Of a stretch of 64,000 nt of DNA, positions 1 to 10,960 are shown piece after piece. A program made the position numbers and the translations under genes. A model generated the notes under the pieces. The model searched no databases and had not been told where the DNA came from. It saw only the letters and a program-made list of their open reading frames with translations. How positions within the stretch are numbered: position 1 is the stretch's first letter; each line of letters opens with the position of its first letter. Source of the stretch: Boothiomyces macroporosus (Eukaryota; Chytridiomycota; Chytridiomycetes; Rhizophydiales; Terramycetaceae); assembly GCA_027604185.1 (NCBI GenBank), contig JADGKB010000003.1, positions 248,001-312,000 on the forward strand. The letters are read 5' to 3'.

Positions 1-3000
1 CGTTGAAGAAGCAGGCCCTTTGGAATCTGCTGAATTTGAATCAGTAGCTGTTATACAAATACCCCCTGAAGAGAAAGAACACTCTGAAAAGCATTCCGCT
101 GTTCAAGAAGAGAACACTTTGAAAGAACTAAAAGTCAAAGAAGCTTCCGGTATTACTGTAATTCCTGAAAGCAAAGACTCTACATTCGCAAATGGAAATG
201 AATTTTATGATATAATTCTGGAGATGCCAGAAATACTAGAAAAATCTGACAACCGCTTTCCAATCATAACACTCGAAAATATTATTGAAGATGATGGAGA
301 ACATACGATTGATTCACTACAAGATGAAATTCTACCTACTCCTCTGTCAACCTCTGCTGAAATTGAAGTATTACTTCAACAATCATTCAACGAGCTCCAA
401 AATGAAACTGCAGAAGAGATGACTATAGAATCAACCCCTGACAAGTTGGATGATATTGAATCACCTGTATCGGTCATTAAAGCCCAGGAACGAGTTGTCG
501 AACTTGAAGATATCCAACCCCAGCCGGAATCGCCTGCTTTTGAAGCGACTGATGTTTCACTGGTTAATGACTTGAATAGTCTAGATGTTAATTTGACTGA
601 AATTGACGATTTTACTCGGCAAGAGGTTATTTCTGTGGTTCAAGAACATCATGCACCGCAGTCCCCTTTCCTACCACCGTTGGGAGATAAAGATATCCAG
701 GTAGAGCTGTTGGAAAGTGGAGCAATCTACCACGTGAAAGAAAAGACCGAGTCGACAACTTTGCAGGAAGTGGATGTTTCGGAAGAGAATAGCTCAAATA
801 GGAATGATTCAACCGATGAAGAAAATACCCAATTAGAAGAGGGGATTGTTGAGGGTCTGGTTGCTGAATCAAACGATACAAATGTTGACCGAACTGTTGG
901 TAAGCTGCAGAGCCACGCTGAATCCGAAATCGCTGAACCAGAATCAGTCCATGATGTACATTCAAATATGCTTTCTGCTGAAATTTCAGATAGCGACAAT
1001 TTAGAGATAGAAACTGCGTTCGGGAATCTGAAGGCAGAATCGCAAACTATTTCATCAAAAGTTAAATTTGAAAATGTGGGATTAGATGTTACATATGCTT
1101 CCAAAAATGATGAAGAAGGTGGACCACTTAATTCGCACATCGAAAGTTCAAATTTATTAGTGTCCTATTCCAATTCAACTTCAATTAATACTGAATTTAA
1201 CAATATTGTCGACTCTTTTGCATTGCAATCTCAATATGTATCAAACAGCGATGGAATTGCCATTGTTGATACCGCACATTTACAGAGCCAAGATTTTGAT
1301 TCTCCAAGCAAAGATGCTGATGAAATCGAGATTGTTGGAGAAGGACAATTCGTAGATGATAGTCACTGGTCCAAAGCAGATGGAGGAGTGTTGGACATTA
1401 CTTTAACAGAAACGCTGGAAGTTGCGCTGGAAGTGGCAGAAAGTGTTCATCTTGAAGGAGTGGTCATTGTTGACACTGGATTGCTGGATAGTACAGGTTC
1501 TTCCAAGAAAGTCGAAACAGTTGAAGTGCAAGATTTGCCAACTGGTAAAATAGAAGTTGTGGTCAACTCCACCATGAATCCAGACGTTCTCGCAGTGCCG
1601 GATACAACCACCGACTTGAAATTGGCCTCCACAGATCAAAAATCGGAAGAGTTGCTTGCAAAACAGCCGTTCAATAATGCTACCAAGTCAATTATGGATA
1701 ATCTCAATGACCAATTTGATTCAAGAAACCACGAGCTCATGGAAAGATTGGCAAAGGTAGCAGATGATACTTTGCAGCCAGAATACGTGCAATCTGGTGT
1801 TTCTGAATTTTCAGAGATGATAAACCAAACTGAAGATGTCCCACCGAAAGACCATTCTTCCCCTGGTCAGTTGGGTTTGGAACTCAGTACAGATAATGAC
1901 CATAGGGTATTGAATCCTATAGAGGAAAACAAGTTGGTTCATTTGGTGTTGGACAATGATAGCGTTCTGAATGTTGACATTTCCCAATCACAAGGTTCTG
2001 CTAATTTAATGATAGACCCAACAGTGAAGGTAATTCCATCCAGAGCTGATTCGGAAAATACAGAAACCCCACCACTGGTGAACCCACCATCCCACTATGG
2101 AAACTGGACTGCTCATCTCGAATATGGAGATCAGATTTCTCAAAGTGATTTCGGAAATAGTTCCATAGTTAGTGGGAAATTTCTCCCAAAAATCTCAGTG
2201 GAAATAGAGGCGTGGATTGATGCCAAATTGAAGGAGCCATTTGAACCTGTCGACTCACCCCCTGAATACCCACATATTTCAGACGATGATCACACATCTA
2301 GTTTTGTCTCTGCAAACTCTATTAGAGATCTTTCTGCCTTTAGACATTCTGCAGAGTCCATTTACGAAAGAAAAACCATCAAAGTCAAAAAGGGACTCGC
2401 ACTAGTAGAAACTCAAGAGCCATTTTTGGAAGTAGAAAATCCTGATATCTATGACGCAGACACTGTTCCATCAAGTAATAACGAGTTTGCAGGTAATTCT
2501 GGATTGGCTGATGCTACTTCTTCCTTTGGTACTGATGATGCACTTTATTTCCAAGCAAAATCAAGAAATTCGATAGAACTTGAAAAGCAGAACCCAGTTG
2601 AAGATCAAGGTAAAACAGAGCATCACGCAAAAACTATTATTGACACGGTCCCTTCCCTTGAAACTGATAATCCCACCGTGGTTCGTACTCGCAAGAGCTA
2701 CTCTTCAGATGGAGCACAGTCCAATGGGCTTACACAAGCTGTAGTGATTGCTCCACATCTAGATTTGAAAGATGCAATCCAAGCAAGTAGAGAAGCTGGT
2801 AATTTTACTCAAAAGGGGTTTGAATTAGAACTTGGATTCGAAAGCCAAGAAAACCAAGAAACTGACAATGAGGCAAATGTCTCGCTAGATATGCCATCCG
2901 ACATGAAAAGCACTGTCTATTCTAATGAAAAGGAATTTCCAGCATTGTTGAATGAAATGCAAACACATATGGAGGAAAAGACTATAGATTCTGCTTTATT

Positions 3001-3868
3001 GGAAGATAGTCGAATTACAAACTCTTCAGAAGAGTTGGTTGGTACAAGTACAGTTGAAACAGGCGGCATGAATGATAATGACCCGTTAAATTCGATAGAA
3101 AAGGTGCCAATCTCTCCCGATATGAAGAAAATCACCGAAAGCGTACTTGAAAATTCTGTTCAGGCAAACATATTGGAAGATCTGGTCGAATGGAATGATA
3201 TTGGTAGTGTTGAAAAGGAAATTTTGCCAAAACAGCCGCCACTACTAGATATACCTAGTATGAACGAAATGCCTGGCCAGCATCAGATTGCTCGTCTTTC
3301 AAGCTTTGATTCTTTCTATACAGCAAATGAATCATTTTTATCCGATAGTCAGTCATTCTACACTAGCCGGGAGATGCAGTCTGATACAATGAGCTTTTAT
3401 TCAGCTCGCCACTCTGGAAGCCTATCGGTTACTAGTGATGGACTCAGCTTCCACACTGCCCAAGGGTCTTCTGAAACTTCTTCGAACAGAACAAATAGTA
3501 GACTTGTAGGATTGAATAGGCTGTCTAGGGAAGTTAGACCTCCGAGATTTGCGCGAGAAGCTCCCCATTTACGCTCATTTGCCTCCTTTGATTCGATTAA
3601 GAGGAATCAAAGACATTTGATCCGACAATCGATTACACCAAGCGAAGCCTCTGAAGATAGAAGTAGACTTTCGTTTATATCACTTTCTGCAGATGAAACT
3701 AGTATAACAATACCAAAGGAATTGGAATTTCATGATGATATGTCTGATGTTTCACTTTCATCACAACAGTCGAAAGTTACTACAAAGTCATTTGATATGC
3801 AGCAAATGGCAAATGGTATGGTTACCGGGTTTATCTCTAAAATTCTTAAAAACCCCTTTGATATGTAA
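1..3868 (+). CDS. C-terminal part of a large acidic low-complexity protein
   Basis: The frame is open from base 2 to the TAA at 3866-3868, about 1,288 residues, and enters from outside the window, so the true start is not seen. I see no intron. The protein is rich in Glu, Asp, Ser, Thr and Val and has no membrane segment or catalytic motif. Around 3298-3470 a short aromatic motif recurs (SFYTA, SFYTS, SFYSA, SFHTA). Just after it lies a basic Arg-rich stretch, and the protein ends in a short amphipathic helix with sequence MVTGFISKILKNPFDM. This composition suits a scaffold or disordered adaptor, but that is inference. I do not recognise the family. Confidence 0.75.
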   Translation, partial: VEEAGPLESAEFESVAVIQIPPEEKEHSEKHSAVQEENTLKELKVKEASGITVIPESKDSTFANGNEFYDIILEMPEILEKSDNRFPIITLENIIEDDGEHTIDSLQDEILPTPLSTSAEIEVLLQQSFNELQNETAEEMTIESTPDKLDDIESPVSVIKAQERVVELEDIQPQPESPAFEATDVSLVNDLNSLDVNLTEIDDFTRQEVISVVQEHHAPQSPFLPPLGDKDIQVELLESGAIYHVKEKTESTTLQEVDVSEENSSNRNDSTDEENTQLEEGIVEGLVAESNDTNVDRTVGKLQSHAESEIAEPESVHDVHSNMLSAEISDSDNLEIETAFGNLKAESQTISSKVKFENVGLDVTYASKNDEEGGPLNSHIESSNLLVSYSNSTSINTEFNNIVDSFALQSQYVSNSDGIAIVDTAHLQSQDFDSPSKDADEIEIVGEGQFVDDSHWSKADGGVLDITLTETLEVALEVAESVHLEGVVIVDTGLLDSTGSSKKVETVEVQDLPTGKIEVVVNSTMNPDVLAVPDTTTDLKLASTDQKSEELLAKQPFNNATKSIMDNLNDQFDSRNHELMERLAKVADDTLQPEYVQSGVSEFSEMINQTEDVPPKDHSSPGQLGLELSTDNDHRVLNPIEENKLVHLVLDNDSVLNVDISQSQGSANLMIDPTVKVIPSRADSENTETPPLVNPPSHYGNWTAHLEYGDQISQSDFGNSSIVSGKFLPKISVEIEAWIDAKLKEPFEPVDSPPEYPHISDDDHTSSFVSANSIRDLSAFRHSAESIYERKTIKVKKGLALVETQEPFLEVENPDIYDADTVPSSNNEFAGNSGLADATSSFGTDDALYFQAKSRNSIELEKQNPVEDQGKTEHHAKTIIDTVPSLETDNPTVVRTRKSYSSDGAQSNGLTQAVVIAPHLDLKDAIQASREAGNFTQKGFELELGFESQENQETDNEANVSLDMPSDMKSTVYSNEKEFPALLNEMQTHMEEKTIDSALLEDSRITNSSEELVGTSTVETGGMNDNDPLNSIEKVPISPDMKKITESVLENSVQANILEDLVEWNDIGSVEKEILPKQPPLLDIPSMNEMPGQHQIARLSSFDSFYTANESFLSDSQSFYTSREMQSDTMSFYSARHSGSLSVTSDGLSFHTAQGSSETSSNRTNSRLVGLNRLSREVRPPRFAREAPHLRSFASFDSIKRNQRHLIRQSITPSEASEDRSRLSFISLSADETSITIPKELEFHDDMSDVSLSSQQSKVTTKSFDMQQMANGMVTGFISKILKNPFDM

Positions 3869-3936
3869 AATATATTTTTTGAATTGATATTTCCATAATT
3901 TGCTGGTTTAATTCGCGTCCAAGTTTTGAATTTTTG

Positions 3937-6665
3937 ATGCGAACCAACTACGTGTTTCTGCTGATAGTTCGACTAGTTTTGGCGCTGAATAGTACAGAAG
4001 TATCTGATCTTTTGGCTACTCTACCATTCAGCCACACTTTATTTAGCGACTTTTTATTTACTTACACTTTAAATTGGAATATATCAAACGTTGGAACAGC
4101 TAACGAACAGATATTTGGAGCTCTTACACTTACCTCAACAGTCCCAGATTTTTATGAGCTTTCGTGGATAGCTATTGGGCTTGGGCGGACGATGCGGGAA
4201 TCACAATTTATCGTGTGTCATAACATTGAAGGAGAGATTGTATTTCACCAACACTTGGCTCAGCAAATTTATCTGGCACCAGTAAAATAGAATAACATAG
4301 ACCATAGATAACCCTATCCTTGTTCCACTATCCCCAATTGGTGGTTTAGTTAATTCCACTACACATCTATGTTTATTTAGTCGTCCAACGAAACCAAATG
4401 ATGGGTTCCACAAAGCAATTGATGTTCAGAATCAATATCCAATAATTTGGGCATTTAACCCGCAAAATCCGATTATGAATTATTATGGTGCCCCATTCAG
4501 AATGCACGCGATTAACCATATGGGATCAACAAGTGCCGTCCTTAGTACTGGTGAAATGCAGGATTTGGCTATTAGAAGTAATACCATTGCGAAAATACAC
4601 GGACTGGGTTTGGGCTTTGTTTGGTTCACTATTTTTCCCATAGGGATCTTTGTCGCAAGATACTTCAAGTCTGTTCCGTGGTGGATCAAATTCAAGGTCA
4701 AAAATCAAAGTTTCGGAGGTATATCGGCGGTGGTGCTAATACTTCTTAACTTGGTGTATTTGCCACAGATTATGTACCAAACGCATCTGATATTTGGATT
4801 TTGTATATTTGCGTTACTATTTATTCAATCTTCAATTGGATTAACTACTTTCTTTGGGTTTTCTATTCCAAAGATTGCAAAGAATCTTAAAATCTGGAAA
4901 TTGATCCACAAATCGGTTGGAATAATCTTGATGCTTAGTGGTTGGGTTCAAATAGGTAGGTCTCGTTAACATAGCAATGGGAATCAATATCATATATCCC
5001 TTCATTGAACCAAATGACAACTCTGCTTGGATCGCGTTTATAGTATTCTGTGGATTTTGGGTTGCGGCATTTGTAATTACAGAGATATATTTCCAGTCCA
5101 CAATCGTGAATGAATCGTTGTTCCCAAGTATTACCAAAAACAGAGGGACAATTAGGGATCCACAAATTGTTTCAAAAGTAAGCACAACCAGAAGGAAAAA
5201 ATCCAAGAAAAAGGCCAAAGAGAACTCCACTGTGTCTTACACATGGGAAACACTGGCAACAGCTATCATGGAAGGGTTTCGTCTTGTTAATATAGAAAGT
5301 ATTTAGTTGTCGCGAACGGAAAGTATGTTATTGATATTTCAAAATGGATAAATTCCCATCCTGGAGGTCAAATTATCTTGCACTCTGTGATAGGCACTGA
5401 TATTACTCCTGATTACTATTTGGAAGCTGGTTTTGATGCCGAAAACTTTATTCCTCGTAAAGTTGTTCCTGCTCGTAAACTTGAAAGAACTGCGTCACAA
5501 AAAAGCATTGCCAAGAGCTTTGATGGGATGAATATAGATGAAGAATTAAAAGCTGCTTCAAATTTCTCAAAGCAAGAATGGAAGCTAATTCAGTTGGCAA
5601 GAAAAACTCATGTCCATTCAAAACTAGCAATCCAAAGACTCTCGCAGCTTACGATAGCTGAAATGGTAACCACTTCTGATGAACGAGTGTTTGATCCGTA
5701 CGAGTTCCGTCGGTATGCCCTCACAGAAATTGAGGTGTTAAAAGAAGATACCGAAGCAGTATCGATATTTCGATTCTGCTTGCTCTATCCTTACGACACT
5801 AGAGAAAACGAACCTACAATTTTCTTGCCTGGCCAACATATTGAAATATTAATGAAGATTGATGGCGAATGGGTTTTAAGAAAATACACTCCCACTTCTG
5901 GAAATTTAACATCCATAGAGATTATTATTAAAAAGGCTCCGTATGGAAAAATGACAGATGCACTGTTTTCTGCATTCCCTGGTGAATCACAGTATCGAAT
6001 CAGAGGACCGTTTGGCACACCATTCTTCAAAGATATTCCTATGCCATCAAAGGACAAGAATTATGATGAACCTCCAGCAAGAATCAATTACGGGTTTGAC
6101 CATATCATCTTTATCGCAGGTGGAAGTGGAATCACTCCATTCATCCAGATGATCAACCAAGCATTCCTGCCCATAGATGTCCCAATTGAGGTAAGTTGAG
6201 TTTGAGAAATAGATTTGCGAAAAATATACACCACAAAAACCTGATGAGCTTCGAGTCAGTCCAGGAGATAACGTTCATGTCAAATATCACTATTTGGATG
6301 GATGGTGCTTTGGAATGAATTTAACAACAGATAAAGCTGGTACTTTTCCTGTGCGGTGTACTAAACCGCGCCAATCGGCGAAAATTAATTTGATTGCTAT
6401 TTCTGAAAGTCCAAACGGATACATTGGTGTGGATTTGGTTGAAGGTACACGTATTGGGTTTCCAGATTATTTCAAAGTGTTTCAATTCAACAAAAATTCA
6501 ATTGGAGATATACCTAAGGCTCTCTGTGGTCCTAACTTTGCAAATCAATCCAAAAAGGTTATAGTGTGTGGACCAAAGGGAATGTGCTCTGCGATTTCCG
6601 ATATATTGGTTTCAAACCAAACTGCAATAGGTCTTGATTGGAAAAATGTCTCGATTTTGGAATGA
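3937..6665 (+). CDS. DOMON / cytochrome b561 / b5-like / FAD-NAD reductase fusion with inserted SH3
   Basis: An 882-residue membrane redox protein in five exons; introns 4282-4300, 4956-4974, 5276-5295 and 6191-6212 (19-22 nt). Order: signal-like N terminus (MRTNYVFLLIVRLVLAL), DOMON domain, cytochrome b561 helices (His in KIHG, YQTH, KLIH), a basic loop, a b5-like domain (HPGG near 5355), then an FAD/NAD reductase (RKYTPTS, GGSGITP, VCGPKGM). An SH3-like domain (pDEL..PGD, DGWCFG, FPVRC) lies between the last two reductase motifs, at 6213-6360. The architecture suggests NAD(P)H electrons passing across a membrane to an outer acceptor. Oddities: the second b561 His is replaced (KFKVKNQ), and no clear second b5 haem His is seen. 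ATG 3937 gives the signal peptide. Acceptor and location are unknown. Confidence 0.85.
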
Positions 6666-6679
6666 TATTTAAAAAAAGT

Positions 6680-8688
6680 TTATTGGTTGATTTCTGCATA
6701 CATTGCGTCTATTTGTTGCTGATATTTGAGTTTGCCTTCGTGTCTCTTGAATTTGAATGTTGGAGACAACAAGCCATTCTCGGCACTGAAAGGCTCACTA
6801 TCTAGATATACAGCTTTGATACTTTCGAAACCTTGGAGACCGTTGGCACGACCATAAGCAGACAACTCTTTGCAAACAGATTTAGCCAATGCTTTGTTTG
6901 CAACAAGCTCTTCAAATGATCCCTGGGTGCCCAAAGTTTGAGCATGATCTGCGAGGGCTTTTTCTTCTGGAACAACGATTGCAACCAAAGTGGATTGGAG
7001 AGAATCACCATAGACAAAACATTGAGCAACAAGTTCGTGATTTCCGTAAACAGTTTCAATCTTGTCTGGGGCGATATATTCACCTTGAGCCAACTTGAAG
7101 ATGTTTTTTACTCTGTCAATGATAACCAATCTTCCTTGTTCATCCCATTGTCCAATATCACCGGAAAGCAACCAACCGTCTTCAGTCAATGCTTCAGCAG
7201 TCTTTTCAGGACTCTTGTAGTATCCTTTGAATACACTAGGTCCTTTAATACAGATTTCTCCTCGTGGGAATGGCTTATCTTGAGAAGTGTAGTTCATTTC
7301 TGGAACATCACGTAGACGAATGGCACACACAGGCAGAGGTACACCAATATGGCCAGAGGAAGTATCGATACCCAAAGTCGTTGTAGCACTGGCTGCGTTT
7401 TCAGTTTGGCCGTATCCTTGTACAAGTACTGCACCAAAGGCGCATTGCAAGAATTCAACAACTTCAGCGGAAATTGGTGCAGCTCCAGTGATCATCAAAT
7501 TAACTCTTCCTCCCAACTTGGACTTGATTTCTAATGTTAAAAATTAAGATACTGTCAAATACGAGCTTATCCCAGATGTTGTGAGTAAATATTCCTTTGG
7601 CCAAGTTCTTTTTCTTGGTTGCCAAGGCAGTCTTGAAAAGAACACTCTTAACTGGTCCAGAGGCCTTCACTCCAGCCATTACTTTGTCGTAGATTTTGTT
7701 GTATAAACGAGGCACAGATACAAAGATAGTTGGCTTCAAAACTTCAACATCGTCCAGAAGCTTGGCAGTGTCCCCTTGATAGAAGCCAACGGATGCACCA
7801 ACATAGATTAAAGTAGTGATAACCACTCTTTCAAAGATGTGTGCTAAAGGCAAATATGAGATATGAAGATCATTGTTGTGGAATTTTCTAATGTGGTTGC
7901 TCTTGTTCATTTCGAGGTAGCCGGTCAAGAATGACAAAATATTTCCGTGTGAGAGTAAAACACCTTTTGGCAATCCAGTAGTTCCGGAAGTGAAGCAAAT
8001 GGTGGCAATGTCTTCAGTGCCAACTTCAGCTTTTTCTGCTGGGTTTTCCGCACCAAGCTTTTCAAGCTCAACCAAAGTGAGAACATTCAAATTGGCGGCC
8101 TTTGCCTTTTCCAAGAATGCATCGTTCACACCATCCATAATGATAAGGTGTTTCAAATGAGGTAGCTTTCCAGAAATATCAACCAATTTTTGAGCTTTGT
8201 CCAAAGTTGCAACTACCAATGGGGTTTCAGTAATATTCAAGATGTAATCTAAAGCTTCTGCCCCCAAAGTGTCGTACAACGGGACAGTAACTAATCCATG
8301 AACGAAACAACCTTGCTCCGCGATAATCCATTCAGCTCTGTTAACGGAGAATAGACCAACATTTTGGTTTTGCTTCAGTCCAAGTTTCACTAAACCGGCT
8401 CCGGCATTGATAACTCTGGGTAATACATCTTCATAGGTCTGCCATTCGTATTCACCTGCTTTACCATCCACCATCTTTCTTGTGCCCATAAAGTTTCCTT
8501 TACCTACAGTCAATTTAACAGCTACCTCCACGCTCAACACCTTTCAGCAAGTTCTGATGCAAGTTGAAGATACCTTCTGGGTGGCCAACAATTTGGGATG
8601 TAGTAGAGTACACTCTACGTGGTACCCCATAGCCTGCTACCACAGGGAAAGAATCGTCTTCGATTGTATATCTTACTTTAGGTGCCAT
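6680..8688 (-). CDS. Long-chain acyl-CoA synthetase (AMP-forming)
   Basis: A 654-residue acyl-activating enzyme that makes acyl-CoA from fatty acid, ATP and CoA. Three exons; introns 8504-8525 and 7531-7552 (22 nt each). Visible motifs are the AMP-binding TSGTTGLPKG, the YLPLAHIFER region, GYGQTE, and a C-terminal WLLSGDIG / IIDRVKNIFKLAQGEYI block. Splicing intron 2 joins VFDKIKSKLGGRVN, the expected linker. Start chosen at MAPKVRYT (8686-8688): it matches where eukaryotic family members begin and a TATA-like box lies just upstream. In-frame ATGs further 5' would add a hydrophobic segment and cannot be excluded. Length and order match the FAA/ACSL group; the exact paralogue is uncertain. Its stop forms part of an AATAAA. 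Confidence 0.93.
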
Positions 8689-8710
8689 TTGGGAGTTAGG
8701 TTGGTGCCGC

Positions 8711-8720
8711 TTTTTATATT
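8711..8720 (-). promoter_or_regulatory. TATA-like box of the acyl-CoA synthetase gene
   Basis: Reads AATATAAAAA on the minus strand, ending 23 bp before the ATG at 8688. If it works as a TATA box at the usual distance, transcription would start almost at the ATG, giving a very short leader. Position and sequence are seen; function is inferred. Confidence 0.4.
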
Positions 8721-9418
8721 TCGCTCGTTTCACCATTGGAGAAAAAGGCATGTGACAAATGGAGGTAGTACAACTGTGCAACCACATTAAGCCACTAAAA
8801 AGTACAGAAATAACAGAGAGCAAAATCAACAAAAATTCAAATCGTTTGGCAAAAGTCAATTTCTGTCGACAGTCTAGTTTCCCAGACAATTTTTTCAAAT
8901 TTAATTGGAGATGTAATGCCGCCAGTTCTAAATTTGGAATCCTTGTACGACCCTTTTGCTAAATGGGCCCCCAGTCAATTGCAAGACTAATGTGATTGTC
9001 AATGCTCGCTCTTAACTGAAATTAATTATGCATCAGCCAGGAAATAGCCTTCAAATTTGTTCTATTCCTGGTTGGTCCGTATCTAGTGGTTTTCAGAGGG
9101 AAAAATTGACTTGGCAGGCAGTTCCCAAGCCGGCCGGCTAATCTCTTTAGCGAAAGACCACAAAAACGATCACTTTCCTTAATTGATTTTCCACCAACAA
9201 TTTTAGAGCTTGGAACACTAAAATCCTCGAGTTCAATGCCAGGATGAATTCTCTTGTTCAATAGAATAAAAGTCAAACAGGCTTTTTGCCAGGACAACAC
9301 AGGGTCTCTGAAATTATAAAATAATTATCCGGCAAAGTCTTGTTGATATCACATATATAGAAATCTAATTTTAATATTAAAATTTTGGTGTTTATTTTTG
9401 TCGCGTTTCCAGAGTTTA
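8721..9418. other. Intergenic region between divergent acyl-CoA synthetase and CDH1
   Basis: About 700 bp with no gene I can support. The one longish open frame on the minus strand (9022-9300) lacks an ATG near its start and resembles nothing. A TATATA at 9354-9359 lies 60 bp before the CDH1 ATG. A GC-rich palindromic stretch, GCCGGCCGGC, stands out near 9131-9140 in otherwise AT-rich DNA. No tRNA-like cloverleaf was noticed. Confidence 0.5.
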
Positions 9419-10960
9419 ATGAATCAGTCCAGCTCAAAAAGATCAAACGAGTCTTTGGAAGATGACGACTACCTAGACAAACGTATGAAGTTTGACGAAA
9501 AGCTCGTAAACCGTAAGCAAATTCTAATATAGAAACTCCAAGGAAAAAATTATCTGATAGGTTCGTCCCAACTGATTTAGATTTATTCCAACGCCAGATC
9601 CAGAAATAGTTGCGAGATATAATTATATTTCTAGTGTAGACAGGACTCCAACCAAAAGCAAGAGGAAGAATCAGACAGATGGCGATCAGTTGAAGAAAGG
9701 TTATTGAAATTAATGCAGATGAATATAGATATAGTACCTATAGAGAGGTAATCGTTAATGAAACACTCCCTTCGGCTTCAACGCTCTCCGATGACGAACA
9801 CACACCAAAATCTTTGTTTTCGTATACAGATTTCGGGACTCCCACGCCCAAAAGAACTGTACACATGTCATTTTCTTCTTCACAACTAAAACTATCCAGT
9901 CAAAAGGCTTTACAAACACCCAAAAAAATAACTCGGTTTATATCTAAAACACCGTATAAAGTGCTGGACGCACCGGAATTGCAAGATGATTTCTACCTTA
10001 ATCTGGTGGACTGGTCCAGCAATAACATGCTTGGAGTAGGATTAGGCACGTGTGTTTATCTTTGGAGTGCGAGTACCAGCAAAGTAGTCAAACTGTGTGA
10101 CCTTGGGCCATATGACTCTATCACTTCAGTAAACTGGATTCAAAGAGTAAACTTGAAGTAACGCAGGGATCGCACATTGCTGTTGGGACTAACCGTGGGC
10201 TAATTCAACTCTGGGACATTGTAAAAATGAAAAAAATTAGACAGTTTAACGGACACAAAGCTAGGGTTGGTAAATAGCATTTTAGAATAGGCTCATTGGC
10301 GTGGAACTCCAACATTTTATCTTCAGGAAGTCGGGATAGAACCATATTTCAAAGAGATGTGCGAGATTCCAAAGATTACATTTCAGTTTTGAATGGACAT
10401 AGACAAGAAGTTTGTGGATTGAAATGGAGTCCAGAGAGCAGCCAGCTCGCTTCCGGAGGGAATGACAACAAATTATTTATTTGGGATATTAGGAATTCTT
10501 CTCCCGTTTTAACCTTCAACCAGCATATAGCTGCCGTTAAAGCAATCGCATGGTCACCTCATACAGTAATTCAAACTAATGATAGCATGGGCTGTTGGCA
10601 TCTGGAGGTGGTACCGCAGATCGAAACATTAAATTCTGGAATACCTCCACTGGAACACTGATAAATTCATGTGACACTGGATCGCAAGTATGTAATTTAG
10701 CATGGTCAAAAAACTCTCAAGAACTGGTTAGCACACATGGATACAGCCAAAACCAAATCAACGTGTGGAAATATTCTACAATGACTCAGATTGCTACACT
10801 TACAGGGCATACTTATAGAGTTCTGTATCTGGCCATGTCTCCTGATGGGCAAAATATCGTAACTGGCGCTGGAGATGAGACACTTCGGTTTTGGCAAGTA
10901 TTCAACAAGTCAAAACAGAGAAACTCGGACCAAGATGATTACAAGATTACTATAAGATAG
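9419..10960 (+). CDS. CDH1: CDH1/Fizzy-related APC/C activator (WD40)
   Basis: A 473-residue activator and substrate receptor of the anaphase-promoting complex, assembled from seven exons; introns 9513-9532, 9561-9580, 9700-9718, 10147-10166, 10270-10290 and 10566-10585 (19-21 nt). Splicing restores a C-box (SDRFIPTP), then a seven-blade WD40 propeller with [55 protein letters not shown] and [19 protein letters not shown]. The protein ends in Ile-Arg, the IR tail that binds APC3. The GSRDRTI-type blade fits Cdh1/Fzr better than Cdc20. The convergent LRRC45 reading frame overlaps its last 11 bases. Every junction is supported by conserved protein on both sides. Confidence 0.95.

Noticed and set aside
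627..1140. Minus-strand open frames of 112 and 137 codons inside the acidic protein gene
   Set aside because: They are shadows of the long plus-strand frame, with composition forced by its Glu/Ser codons and no similarity to anything.
4282..4307. Alternative 26-nt intron in the redox fusion
   Set aside because: It brings a stop soon after the junction, whereas the 19-nt intron leaves an open conserved frame.
8526..8898. Longer N terminus of the acyl-CoA synthetase with a membrane segment
   Set aside because: The frame is open upstream, but the TATA-like box lies inside that extension and the conserved protein begins at MAPKVRYT.
9022..9300. Minus-strand frame of 92 codons upstream of CDH1
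   Set aside because: It has no ATG near its start, no recognisable sequence and no fitting introns.
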